64,000 nucleotides of DNA from Bradyrhizobium sp. Ec3.3 (GTDB lineage: Bacteria > Pseudomonadota > Alphaproteobacteria > Rhizobiales > Xanthobacteraceae): contig NZ_AXAS01000024.1 of NCBI RefSeq assembly GCF_000472925.1, positions 1 to 64,000 of the forward strand. The letters run 5' to 3'. The notes under the pieces were generated by a model that did no database searches, was not told the DNA's origin, and saw only the letters and a program-made list of their open reading frames with translations. Numbering within the stretch: position 1 is the first letter of the stretch; each line of letters begins with the position of its first letter. Shown here in pieces: positions 1-7,687 of the stretch. The translations under genes were made by a program, and so were the position numbers.

Positions 1-1
1 C

Positions 2-157
2 CAGGCCCGCACGATCTGCGAATGCATCCATGCCCGATGGCGGAACTGGGACCTCAGGCAATTGACCGTGCGCGGTATCGAGAAGGTCCGTGCCGTCGTG
101 CTCTGGTACGCCCTCATCAACAACATCTTGCAGGGACACTATCTCGCTAAAGCATAG
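2..157 (+). pseudogene. Transposase, C-terminal fragment (cut by window edge)
   Basis: An open frame enters from the left edge and stops at a TAG at 155-157. It encodes 51 residues ending LINNILQGHYLAKA. Phrases such as ICECIHARWRNW and TVRGIEKVRAVVLWYAL match the C-terminal tail of DDE transposases of the IS1182/IS5 type, where a VRGL.KV..V..WYAL motif is common. Whether the element is intact cannot be judged because the rest lies outside the window. No terminal inverted repeat was recognised in the 270 bases downstream, so it may be a remnant. It marks the left end as an accessory region. Confidence 0.6.
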
Positions 158-269
158 ACCGTAGAAGCACACCGGACGGCCTGACGCCGCCGGCTCCTTG
201 CCATCAAGGGGCGCTACCGCTCCTTGATGTCGAATGCAGAAAAGCGAATTGGCTCACACGCTCTACGGG

Positions 270-428
270 CTACTGCGGCTTGCAGATGACGCTTCGCTCG
301 AAAGCGAAAGTGATAGGCGAGTTGAGTGCACTGTCAGCGTAGTCCCATGACAGCTTCTTGCTGCCGGCGTTCACTGTCGTGACTGGCATGACTAGAAATT
401 TGAACGCCGCATTGCGTTGCCTGCTCAT
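270..428 (-). CDS. Small hypothetical protein (52 aa), coupled to upstream gene
   Basis: A 52-codon ORF begins with an ATG overlapping the TGA of the gene at 428-880 (TGATG, one shared base), the usual arrangement for translational coupling. The product begins MSRQRNAAFKFLVMPVTTVN and ends RSVICKPQ. It has no obvious membrane segment and I do not recognise a family. Evidence for reality is only the start/stop overlap and the lack of another explanation for this stretch. Its function is unknown; if real it is probably co-expressed with the coiled-coil protein. Confidence 0.4.
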   Translation of the reverse strand: MSRQRNAAFKFLVMPVTTVNAGSKKLSWDYADSALNSPITFAFERSVICKPQ

Positions 429-880
429 CACTCGCCTGCGGGTGGGCTACGCAATTGAGATGAAAGTGCCGGATTTACGAGTTGTATGCCTGACGGCGTG
501 ATCTGCCATTTGCCGTTGCCCACGGAGACGATAAGGCCTCGGTTCTTCATGCGATGGAGCATGGTTCGAAATGTTCCTTCCTTCAGTGTACCAACGATCA
601 AACAGGCATCTTGGTAAAGGGATCGAGTACCTCGTATTCGTCCGGTCTGCGTCAGAGTCTCCAGTACTGAACTCTCGACTAGCACGCGCCCGACGCTATT
701 CCTTCTTGTGACGTCGACTCGCTTCACCAGTTCGTTCTGCCGGCGCGCTTTGAGCAGCATTTGTTCGAATGAGCGAATTTCATTTTGGAGCTCGCGAATC
801 TTGACCTGTCGTTCCGCGATCTCCTCGCGTATTCGCTTCTCAAGTTCGGCGGCGGTGTTTTGGTCGCGGAAATCGGTCAT
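428..880 (-). CDS. Hypothetical coiled-coil / winged-helix-like protein
   Basis: This encodes 150 residues. Residues about 10-55 (AAELEKRIREEIAERQVKI onward) show a heptad-like coiled coil rich in Glu, Arg and Gln. The C-terminal half (about 70-140) has alternating helices ending GTFRTMLHRMKNRGLIV and GNGKWQITPSG, which looks like a winged-helix recognition helix plus wing. I infer a small DNA-binding protein but cannot name the family. Base composition is visibly less GC-rich than the core genes of the window, consistent with acquired DNA. It lies between a transposase remnant and a long palindrome (976-1023), which may be its operator. Confidence 0.6.
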   Translation of the reverse strand: MTDFRDQNTAAELEKRIREEIAERQVKIRELQNEIRSFEQMLLKARRQNELVKRVDVTRRNSVGRVLVESSVLETLTQTGRIRGTRSLYQDACLIVGTLKEGTFRTMLHRMKNRGLIVSVGNGKWQITPSGIQLVNPALSSQLRSPPAGE

Positions 881-975
881 GTTGCAGACATCTATTTTGT
901 AACGCAGATCGCGAGATCGTTCTTTTCACAGCTTTGTATTTTCAAGGCCTTAGGCACCCTAGGCGAATCGTAGAA

Positions 976-1023
976 AAAATGTTAGTGACGCAGCGTCACT
1001 TGACGCTGCGTCACTAACATTTT
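976..1023. repeat. Perfect 23-bp inverted repeat with 2-nt spacer
   Basis: Arms 976-998 and 1001-1023 are exact reverse complements separated by CT. Each arm contains its own smaller palindrome: TGACGCAGCGTCA on the left and TGACGCTGCGTCA on the right. There is no GC stem followed directly by a T-run, so it is not a typical terminator. It sits about 100 bases upstream of the gene at 428-880. It could be an operator, a recombination site or the core of a small palindromic element. Confidence 0.8.
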
Positions 1024-1285
1024 CGACGCGTTACAGAAACGGTAGACGTTGCGGTAGAGCGTTTTCTATGTATGATCGCCATCGGCGATCGTTGCGCGTT
1101 GACACTGCCGCGCGCTTCGATATGAAAAAAGGGCACTAGCAAAAAGCTGCTAGTGCCCTTTCGTCGTTGTGACCCTTAATCGGAGGGGCAGATTGCCCAC
1201 GACGACAACGGATCTCACTCTTCGCAAGCTTGAGATATCTGGAAAGGTCCCTTAAGGCAACCCTGCCCCGGTACGGAGGCCTTTC
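1024..1285. other. Intergenic region upstream of the GhoS-like gene
   Basis: I see no coding sequence in this stretch. It contains a short hairpin at 1074-1090 (GATCGCC / GGCGATC arms), a strong bidirectional hairpin at 1128-1161, and the ribosome binding site CGGAGG at 1274-1279, six bases before the TTG start at 1286. The promoter of the downstream gene must lie between about 1161 and 1270, but no convincing -35/-10 pair was identified. Confidence 0.5.
1128..1161. terminator. Bidirectional hairpin terminator
   Basis: A 14-bp perfect stem (1128-1141 with 1148-1161) encloses a six-base loop. It is flanked by A residues on the left and ends in T residues on the right, so it can act as a Rho-independent terminator on either strand. 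No gene clearly ends here, which leaves its client unclear. Confidence 0.65.
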
Positions 1286-1567
1286 TTGGCTAGTTTTACT
1301 AAGCGTGTAGAGCTCCATAATGCTGATTGGAGCGACTACGAATTGTTGCATAAGAAGATGGCGGCGCAAGGCTTTTCGCGCGTCATTACCTCTGACAACG
1401 GCAAACGTTATCAGTTGCCGCCGGCAGAATATAACTTTGAAGGATCGTCAACCCGTGGTGACGTTTTGGCAAAAGCCCAAACCGCAGCGGGGCAGGTCAA
1501 GACGTCATATGCAGTGTTTGTTACTGAAGCTGTTGGCCGTACCTGGTCCGGCCTTGACGCTGCCTAG
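1286..1567 (+). CDS. GhoS-like (DUF2622) small protein
   Basis: This 93-residue protein starts at a TTG with the ribosome binding site CGGAGG six bases upstream, reading MASFTKRVELHNADWSDYEL. The pattern of an N-terminal beta strand, DYE.LH..M...GFSR.I, then a strand with LPPAEYN and VFVTEAVGRTWSGL near the end resembles the DUF2622 family, part of which is annotated as GhoS, the endoribonuclease antitoxin of type V toxin-antitoxin systems. No GhoT-like small hydrophobic toxin is adjacent, so an antitoxin role is not supported by context. Codon use is less GC-rich than the core genes. It is followed by its own terminator. Confidence 0.55.
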   Translation: MASFTKRVELHNADWSDYELLHKKMAAQGFSRVITSDNGKRYQLPPAEYNFEGSSTRGDVLAKAQTAAGQVKTSYAVFVTEAVGRTWSGLDAA

Positions 1568-1589
1568 CAGTCGATTGCGGATAAGCACT

Positions 1590-1616
1590 AAGGGCGGCCT
1601 TTTGGCCGCCCCTTTT
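1590..1616 (+). terminator. Rho-independent terminator after GhoS-like gene
   Basis: GGGCGGCC (1592-1599) pairs with GGCCGCCC (1604-1611) around a TTTT loop and is followed by CTTTTC. It lies 23 bases after the stop of the 93-residue gene. Confidence 0.8.
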
Positions 1617-1690
1617 CGTGGACGCCCGGAAGTCAATAGGTAGGGAGGGTTGAGCCTTGGCGAAACCCATCATCTTCGCGGTTGGCAATT

Positions 1691-1720
1691 GATGGTATCG
1701 CTTCGCTCCACCCATCCTAT
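1691..1720. repeat. REP-like palindromic repeat, degenerate copy
   Basis: The 30 bases here closely resemble the REP copies flanking the RAYT gene at 7644-7675 and 8258-8288; all share CGCTTCGCT followed by ACCCATCCTA. It lies in the gap between two small genes. Confidence 0.65.
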
Positions 1721-1747
1721 GGGTTGCGCGCCCTCATTACACATCAA

Positions 1748-2023
1748 CTATTTTTCAACCTCGGAAAGCCAGCGGTCGATGCGACGGCGCTCGCCGTCGA
1801 CTTCCGTAATCCCCGCCCACTCGATTCGTGGATGCTGTCTGCGTAGCTCCGCGACGGCGCTGTCATAGCGGGTAAGCGCGTCGATTGGCATGACGCCGGC
1901 GCCGGTCATCCAGTTTGTGTCATCGGCACTCTTCGCGGAGCGCTCTGTCAATGTGATTGCGCACCCTCTTGGGGGGCGGACGTGACGAACAAGCTCTTCG
2001 ATAAACTCCTGGGCGCCCTTCAT
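1748..2023 (-). CDS. Hypothetical protein (91 aa)
   Basis: The start at 2023 (MKGAQEFIEELVRHV) is preferred over an upstream ATG because GGAGG lies six bases before it. The product is soluble, with a helical N terminus and a helical C terminus ending RRRIDRWLSEVEK. I do not recognise a family. It lies between the REP-like repeat at 1691-1720 and the nrdJ terminator and has no evident operon partner. Confidence 0.55.
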   Translation of the reverse strand: MKGAQEFIEELVRHVRPPRGCAITLTERSAKSADDTNWMTGAGVMPIDALTRYDSAVAELRRQHPRIEWAGITEVDGERRRIDRWLSEVEK

Positions 2024-2138
2024 CGCGATCCTCCAAAACTGGTACTGGCTCAAATGGGAGCCGGTGGGCTGCGTTTCAAGGACGGTCGGCAGACGGGATA
2101 CATCGCATCAGTCGTTGTTCGCGTAAAACCGTGGCAGC

Positions 2139-2164
2139 AAAAAAAAGGCGGCCTTCCGGCCGCC
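2139..2164 (-). terminator. Rho-independent terminator of nrdJ
   Basis: Read on the minus strand, GGCGGCC pairs with GGCCGCC (2147-2153 with 2158-2164) and is followed by eight T residues. It lies about 55 bases past the nrdJ stop codon. Confidence 0.85.
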
Positions 2165-2172
2165 CTTCGTGG

Positions 2173-2195
2173 ATGCCCGGGTCAAGCCCGGGCAT
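2173..2195. repeat. Short GC palindrome downstream of nrdJ
   Basis: ATGCCCGGG (2173-2181) pairs with CCCGGGCAT (2187-2195) around a five-base loop. This palindrome type (CCCGGGTCAAGCCCGGG) is a common dispersed intergenic repeat in Bradyrhizobium and Rhodopseudomonas genomes. Confidence 0.6.
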
Positions 2196-2218
2196 GACGA
2201 TCGTCGCGATCTAGCCGC

Positions 2219-5200
2219 TCACGAACACCCCGTCGTACTTCCGCAAGTATCGCACTTCATACAAGTGCCATTCCGCACCAGCGTGAAGTTGCCGCACTCT
2301 GAGCACATCTCGCCTTCATAGCCCTTGGCCTTCGCTTCCGCGCGGCGCTCGGCCTTGGTGGGCACGACCGTCTGCGCGGTGCCGGCCTTGCTCCACTGGA
2401 GCTGCTCGAGCTTCTCGGTCGGCGAGAGGTCGTGGCTGGCTTCCTGCTTCAGTGCGACGGCGCCTTCGATCGTATCGCCGGCGCGCACCGATGCGCCGTG
2501 CAGGGCGGTGACGCGGTGGCCGCCGGCGGGGGCGCTGTCGTTGCCGGAGGAGACCGCGGCGGAGCCGCCGCGCATCACGACCAGATTGTCCGTGCGCGAG
2601 CGGGTGAGGCCGCGCGAGACCAGCTTGGTCGCGTGGTGGCCCGGCTCGTCGTCCGGCTCCTTGCCTTCCTCGACGCCCTTGCCGAGCGCGTCAAAACCCG
2701 TCTCGCTGGGATCGACGTGGGCGAGGTCGAAGCGGCTGAGATAGCTCACCGCCAGCTCGCGGAAGACGTAGTCGAGGATCGAGGTCGCGTACTTGATGCT
2801 GTCGTTGCCCTGCACGGGGCCCGCCGGCTCGAAGCGGGTGAAGGTGAAGGCGTCGACATATTCATCGAGCGGCACGCCGTATTGCAGACCGAGCGACACG
2901 GCGATGGCGAAGTTGTTGATGAAGGAGCGGAGCGCTGCGCCTTCCTTGTGCATGTCGATGAAGATTTCGCCGAGACGGCCGTCGTCATACTCGCCGGTGC
3001 GGAGATAGACTTTATGTCCGCCGACGACCGCCTTCTGGGTGTAACCCTTGCGGCGATCCGGCATCTTCTCGCGTTCGCGCATCACGATGATGCGCTCGAC
3101 GAGCTTTTCGACGATCTTCTCGGAGACCTGGGCGGCACGCGCGGCAAGCGGCTTCTCGTAGAGCTGCTCGACCGCATCGTCCTCGTCCTCATCATCGCTG
3201 ATGAGCTGCGAGTTGAGCGGCTGGGACAGCTTCGAGCCGTCGCGGTAGAGCGCGTTGGCCTTCAGCGCCAGCTTCCACGACAGCATGTAGGCGGACTTGC
3301 AGTCCTCCACCGTGGCGTCGTTCGGCATGTTGATGGTCTTGGAGATCGCGCCCGAGATGAAGGGCTGGCTCGCCGCCATCATGCGGATATGGCTCTCGAC
3401 CGACAGATAGCGCTTGCCGATCTTGCCGCAGGGGTTGGCGCAGTCGAACACCGGATAGTGCTCGGCCTTGAGGTGCGGAGCGCCTTCCACCGTCATCGCG
3501 CCGCAGATGTGGACGTTGGCCGCCTCGATCTCGCGCTTGGTGAAGCCGACGGCCTGGAGCAGGTCGAAGCCGGGGGTTGCGATCGCCTCGGCGCCGATGC
3601 CGAGCTGGTCGCGGATGAAATCCTCGCCAAAGGTCCACTTGTTGAAGGCGAACTTGATGTCGAAGGCGGTCGGCAGGGCCTTTTCGACCTTGGCGATCGC
3701 TTCATCGGTAAAGCCCTTGGCCTTCAGCGTGGAGGCGTTGATGCCGGGGGCATTCGACAGCGAGCCGTGGCCGACGGCATAAGCCTCGATCTCCGCGATA
3801 TCGCTCTCGCGATAGCCGAGCGCACGAAGCGCTGCGGGGACCGCGCGGTTGATGATCTTGAAGTAGCCGCCGCCGGCGAGCTTCTTGAACTTCACCAGCG
3901 CGAAGTCGGGCTCGATGCCGGTGGTGTCGCAATCCATGACGAGGCCGATCGTGCCGGTCGGCGCGATGACGGTCGTCTGGGCGTTGCGATAGCCGTGCTG
4001 CTCGCCGAGCTCGAGCGCCGCATCCCAGGCTGCCTGCGCATGCGCGACCAGGTCGGCCTGCGGGCAGGAGGCGTGGTCGAGCGGCACCGGGTTGACGCTG
4101 AGCGCCTCGTAGCCCGAGCTCTGGCCATGCGCGGCGCGGCGGTGGTTGCGGATGACGCGCAGCATGTGCGCGGCGTTCTTCTTGTAGCCGGGGAAGGTGC
4201 CGAGCTCGGCCGCCATCTCCGCCGAGGTCTTGTAGGTGATGCCGGTCATGACGGCGGTCAGCGCGCCGCAGAGCGCACGGCCTTCCTTCGAGTCGTACGG
4301 CAGGCCCATCGTCATCAAGAGGCCGCCGATATTGGCGTAGCCGAGGCCCAGCGTGCGGAACTCGTAGGAGAGCTCGGCGATCGCGCGGGACGGGAACTGC
4401 GCCATCATCACGGAGATTTCGAGCACCAGCGTCCAGAGCCGGCAGAGGTGCTCGTAGCCCTCGACGTCAAAGTGCTTCGTCGTCGTGTTGTAGAAAGTCA
4501 GCAGATTGGCGGAGGCGAGGTTGCACGCCGTGTCGTCCAGGAACATGTATTCCGAGCACGGATTGGACGCGCGGATGTCGCCGGACGCCTTGCAGGTGTG
4601 CCAGTCGTTCATCGTGGTGTTGAAGTGCAGGCCCGGGTCGGCCGACGCCCAGGCGGCGTAGCCGATCTTCTCCCAGAGGTCGCGGGCACGCAGCGTCTTC
4701 GTCACCTTCTTGTTGGTGCGGCCAATGAGGCTCCAGTCGCCGTCGGTCTCGACCGCGCGCAGGAAGTCGTCCTTCAGCGAGACCGAGTTGTTGGAGTTCT
4801 GGCCGGAGACGGTGAGGTAGGCTTCTGAATCCCAGTCGGTGTCGTAGGTGTCGAACTGGATGTCCTTGTAGCCCTGCTTGGCAAACTGAATGACCCGCTT
4901 GATGTAGTTGTCGGGCACGAGGCTCTTGCGCGCCAGCTTGATCTCGCGGCGCAGGGCAGGGTTCTTCTCGGGGTCGAAGCAGTCGTCGCCCGAGCCTTCG
5001 CAGTTCACGCAGGCCTTCAGCACCGCCTTGAGGTGCTTCTGGTTGATCTTGGATCCCGTGACGAGGGCTGCGACCTTCTGCTCCTCCTTCACCTTCCAGT
5101 CGATATAGGTCTCGATGTCGGGGTGATCGACGTCGACCACGACCATCTTGGCCGCGCGGCGCGTGGTGCCGCCGCTCTTGATGGCGCCCGCCGCGCGGTC

Positions 5201-5983
5201 GCCGATCTTGAGGAAGCTCATCAGGCCGGACGAGCGGCCGCCGCCGGAGAGCTTTTCGCCTTCGCCGCGCAGGCGCGAGAAGTTGGAGCCGGTGCCGGAG
5301 CCGTATTTGAACAGGCGCGCCTCGCGCACCCAGAGGTCCATGATGCCGCCCTCGTTGACGAGGTCGTCACCGACGCCCTGGATGAAGCAGGCGTGCGGCT
5401 GCGGATGCTCGTAGGCCGACTTGGACTTGGTCAGCTTGCCGGTGAAGGGATCGACGTAATAGTGGCCCTGGCCAGGGCCGTCGATGCCATAGGCCCAGTG
5501 CAGGCCGGTGTTGAACCATTGCGGCGAGTTCGGCGCGACCATCTGCATGGCGAGCATGTAGCGGAGCTCGTCATAGAAGGCCTGGGCGTCCTCGTCGGAG
5601 GAGAAGTACTTGCCCTTCCAGCCCCAATAGGTCCAGCAGCCGGCGAGGCGGTCGAACACCTGCTTCGCCGAGAGCTCGCTGACATAGCGCTCCTTTTCAG
5701 GCAGAGCGGCCAGCGCGTCGGTATCGGGCACGGAGCGCCACAGGAAGGAGGGGACGGATTCCTCCTCGACCTTCTTCAGGCGCGCGGCAACGCCGGCTTT
5801 GCGGAAATACTTCTGGGCCAGCACGTCGGAGGCGACCTGCGACCACTCGGTCGGCACTTCGACGTTATCAAGTTTGAATACGACCGAGCCGTCGGGATTG
5901 CGGATCTCCGACGTGGTCAGCCGGAATTCGATTCCGGCATAGGGTGACTGTCCTACCGTGGTGTGGCGCCGCTCAATTTTCAT
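2219..5983 (-). CDS. nrdJ: Vitamin B12-dependent ribonucleoside-diphosphate reductase
   Basis: This 1254-residue class II reductase makes deoxyribonucleotides using adenosylcobalamin and needs no oxygen. An ATP-cone-free N terminus leads into the reductase barrel. The redox cysteine is visible in PHACFIQGVGDDL (Cys about 199) and the NPCSE motif with the thiyl-radical cysteine at about 474-478. A long insert with CVNCEGSGDDC and a linker enriched in charged residues (about 950) are typical of this large NrdJ subfamily. The C terminus ends in a zinc-ribbon-like CSECGN...CMKCDTCG, the shuttle cysteines. It is a single gene with its own terminator. A possible NrdR box pair lies upstream at 6415-6461. 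I saw no cobalamin riboswitch core. Confidence 0.97.
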   Translation of the reverse strand: MKIERRHTTVGQSPYAGIEFRLTTSEIRNPDGSVVFKLDNVEVPTEWSQVASDVLAQKYFRKAGVAARLKKVEEESVPSFLWRSVPDTDALAALPEKERYVSELSAKQVFDRLAGCWTYWGWKGKYFSSDEDAQAFYDELRYMLAMQMVAPNSPQWFNTGLHWAYGIDGPGQGHYYVDPFTGKLTKSKSAYEHPQPHACFIQGVGDDLVNEGGIMDLWVREARLFKYGSGTGSNFSRLRGEGEKLSGGGRSSGLMSFLKIGDRAAGAIKSGGTTRRAAKMVVVDVDHPDIETYIDWKVKEEQKVAALVTGSKINQKHLKAVLKACVNCEGSGDDCFDPEKNPALRREIKLARKSLVPDNYIKRVIQFAKQGYKDIQFDTYDTDWDSEAYLTVSGQNSNNSVSLKDDFLRAVETDGDWSLIGRTNKKVTKTLRARDLWEKIGYAAWASADPGLHFNTTMNDWHTCKASGDIRASNPCSEYMFLDDTACNLASANLLTFYNTTTKHFDVEGYEHLCRLWTLVLEISVMMAQFPSRAIAELSYEFRTLGLGYANIGGLLMTMGLPYDSKEGRALCGALTAVMTGITYKTSAEMAAELGTFPGYKKNAAHMLRVIRNHRRAAHGQSSGYEALSVNPVPLDHASCPQADLVAHAQAAWDAALELGEQHGYRNAQTTVIAPTGTIGLVMDCDTTGIEPDFALVKFKKLAGGGYFKIINRAVPAALRALGYRESDIAEIEAYAVGHGSLSNAPGINASTLKAKGFTDEAIAKVEKALPTAFDIKFAFNKWTFGEDFIRDQLGIGAEAIATPGFDLLQAVGFTKREIEAANVHICGAMTVEGAPHLKAEHYPVFDCANPCGKIGKRYLSVESHIRMMAASQPFISGAISKTINMPNDATVEDCKSAYMLSWKLALKANALYRDGSKLSQPLNSQLISDDEDEDDAVEQLYEKPLAARAAQVSEKIVEKLVERIIVMREREKMPDRRKGYTQKAVVGGHKVYLRTGEYDDGRLGEIFIDMHKEGAALRSFINNFAIAVSLGLQYGVPLDEYVDAFTFTRFEPAGPVQGNDSIKYATSILDYVFRELAVSYLSRFDLAHVDPSETGFDALGKGVEEGKEPDDEPGHHATKLVSRGLTRSRTDNLVVMRGGSAAVSSGNDSAPAGGHRVTALHGASVRAGDTIEGAVALKQEASHDLSPTEKLEQLQWSKAGTAQTVVPTKAERRAEAKAKGYEGEMCSECGNFTLVRNGTCMKCDTCGSTTGCS

Positions 5984-6414
5984 AGTTTGCCCCGTCCTTT
6001 TCTAGCCGGACCCGCCTTTCGTTCAGGCGGTGCCGGGTCGTTATTCTCTCGCGACTCCTCCCGGCCGTTTCGGCTTCAAGGCTTCGCAGTTCAGCCGGTG
6101 GATCCGGCCCAGTTTCTCCCGACGGAGCGACCAGTACCGAAGCACCGATCATCCGCCGGCATGTCCACGTGCACCCGCCCCCAAGGGGATGCGCGCGACA
6201 TGCGTTCAACGCCACCACACTACGCTTGCTCCGGGCCTGTCTCGGCCCGTTCGAGCGCCCCGAGAGTCGGCAAATCAAGGGCAGACAAGCCCTTCACCCG
6301 CTGCCCCCTTCGGCTGGCGGAGTGGTCATTTGCGAGGACCCTTTGGGGAGTGACCGGCGGGACGCAAACACACTCGCGCCGAACGGACCGAAAGCTAGGA
6401 CTCTCCGTTGCGCA

Positions 6415-6461
6415 CGTCAAGAACTAGTGCGAGTTCCTGAATCAAATACTAAATATGGTGG
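6415..6461 (-). promoter_or_regulatory. Putative NrdR box pair upstream of nrdJ
   Basis: On the minus strand 6446-6461 reads CCACCATATTTAGTAT, close to the NrdR consensus ACACTATATATAGTGT (12 of 16 exact). A weaker half-conserved box lies at 6415-6430, containing CTAGTG on the plus strand. The two 16-mers start exactly 31 bases apart, the three-turn spacing known for NrdR sites. They are about 430 bases before the nrdJ start, so the transcript would carry a long leader. NrdR control is inferred. Confidence 0.5.
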
Positions 6462-6531
6462 AAAGACGGGGATAACAGGGGTCGGAACCGCGCCTGTTGT
6501 GGAGGCAAGTATCAGTGAGTCCTGAGAGATT

Positions 6532-6674
6532 CCCAACCAAAAAAATTTGCGTTCGGTGATGCCTGGCGGGCTTCGTCCCGCTGTTCACAGGGTGCGTTTA
6601 TTTTTGCCTCGGGGCTTGCGTCAGCAGGACTCACGTAGCGCTACGGAACGTACAGGCAGCCATGCTCGCTTGGG
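6532..6674 (+). ncRNA. Candidate structured RNA, possibly 6S-like
   Basis: Several helices nest in order: CCCAA 6532-6536 with TTGGG 6670-6674, GCG 6549-6551 with CGC 6667-6669, GGT 6555-6557 with GCC 6659-6661 (one wobble), and TGCCTG 6560-6565 with CAGGCA 6653-6658. Inside lies the hairpin GCGGG-CTTCGT-CCCGC. A long interrupted closing stem around a central bubble and the GCGGGC..GTCCC element recall 6S RNA. Ends are uncertain by tens of bases. No covariation or promoter evidence is available, so the identity is tentative. Confidence 0.35.
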
Positions 6675-6731
6675 TGGTGGTGGAGCGCGCCAATAGGCGA
6701 CAAGGTGGGCCCGTTTCTGCCGGGCTACCAC

Positions 6732-7628
6732 ATGCATGATTCGACAAAACGGGGGATGCGGACGCGCATCGCCCCGGCCGGCCTGATGTTCCTCGCCATC
6801 ACCTCGGTGGGTTGGGGCTTCAACTGGCCGGTGACCAAGTTTTTGCTCTCCGAACTACCGCCGCTGAGCTTGCGCGGCGTCACCGGCGTGCTCGGCGCGC
6901 TCCTGCTCGCAGCCCTGGCCGTGATCCGCCGCGACAGCCTGAGGATCGCCCCCGGCATATGGCCGCGGCTTCTGGTCGCGGCCATTCTCAACGTCACCGG
7001 CTGGATGGTGCTGATGGGGCTCGCGCTCTTGTGGTTGCCGGCGAGCGAGGCGGCGCTGATCGCCTACACCATGCCGGTCTGGGCCTCGCTCTTTGCCTGG
7101 CCGGTGTTAGGGGAGCGGCCGACGCTTCTGCGCACCGTCGCGCTGGTGATGGCCTTTGCAGGCCTGGCCTCGATCATGGGCGGCAACGGCGTCTCCGCGA
7201 GCGTGGAAAAGCTGCCGGGCATCATCATGGCGCTCGGCGGCTCGATTGGCTTTGCGGTCGGCACGGTGGTCTCAAAGAAATATCCGATCCATCTGCCGCC
7301 CATCACGGCGGCCGCCTGGCAGATCGGTCTCGGCTGCCTGCCGGTTGCGATCGTGGGCCTGGCGCTGGAGACGACGCATCTGTCGCAGGTGACGCCGGTC
7401 GGCTGGGGCTTGCTGGTCTATTCGGTCGTCGGGCAGTTCTGCATCGCCTATGTGAGCTGGTTCGCCGCGCTGTCGCGCCTGCCGGCCTCGGTCGCCGCGA
7501 TCGGCACCATGGCCGTGCCCGTCATCGGCGTCGTGACCTCAGCGCTCGCGCTGCACGAGCCGCTCGGCGCAGGCCAGATCGCCGCGCTGGCCTTCACCCT
7601 CGCCGGCGTCGTGCTGGCGACGCGGTGA
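6732..7628 (+). CDS. EamA/DMT-family transporter
   Basis: This is an inner-membrane carrier of the drug/metabolite transporter family, about 298 residues with ten predicted helices in two EamA repeats. Helices start with MFLAITSVGWGFNWPVTKFL, and the second repeat begins near GIIMALGGSIGFAVGTVV. The C-terminal repeat ends LAALAFTLAGVVLATR, as is usual. Substrate is unknown. The start is uncertain: ATG at 6732 (MHDSTKRG) is chosen, ATG 6756 (MRTRIAPAG) is the main alternative, and a GTG at 6705 would run into the candidate RNA. Confidence 0.8.
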   Translation: MHDSTKRGMRTRIAPAGLMFLAITSVGWGFNWPVTKFLLSELPPLSLRGVTGVLGALLLAALAVIRRDSLRIAPGIWPRLLVAAILNVTGWMVLMGLALLWLPASEAALIAYTMPVWASLFAWPVLGERPTLLRTVALVMAFAGLASIMGGNGVSASVEKLPGIIMALGGSIGFAVGTVVSKKYPIHLPPITAAAWQIGLGCLPVAIVGLALETTHLSQVTPVGWGLLVYSVVGQFCIAYVSWFAALSRLPASVAAIGTMAVPVIGVVTSALALHEPLGAGQIAALAFTLAGVVLATR

Positions 7629-7643
7629 GGCGGCGCAATATTT

Positions 7644-7675
7644 GTAGGATGGGTAGAGCGAAAGCGAAACCCATC
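7644..7675. repeat. REP copy left of RAYT gene
   Basis: This sequence is the near-exact reverse complement of the copy at 8258-8288, differing by one inserted base and one substitution. The inverted pair brackets the RAYT transposase. Confidence 0.8.
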
Positions 7676-7687
7676 AACTTTCTTCTC

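Noticed and set aside
2432..4828. A 798-codon open frame on the plus strand opposite nrdJ
   Set aside because: It is an antisense frame produced by GC-rich codon bias; its composition is unlike real proteins and nrdJ is unambiguous.
5984..6414. Cobalamin riboswitch in the nrdJ leader
   Set aside because: A partial GGCCTGTCTCGGCC resembles the B12 box, but the core GCCACTG and other conserved blocks are not present in the right order.
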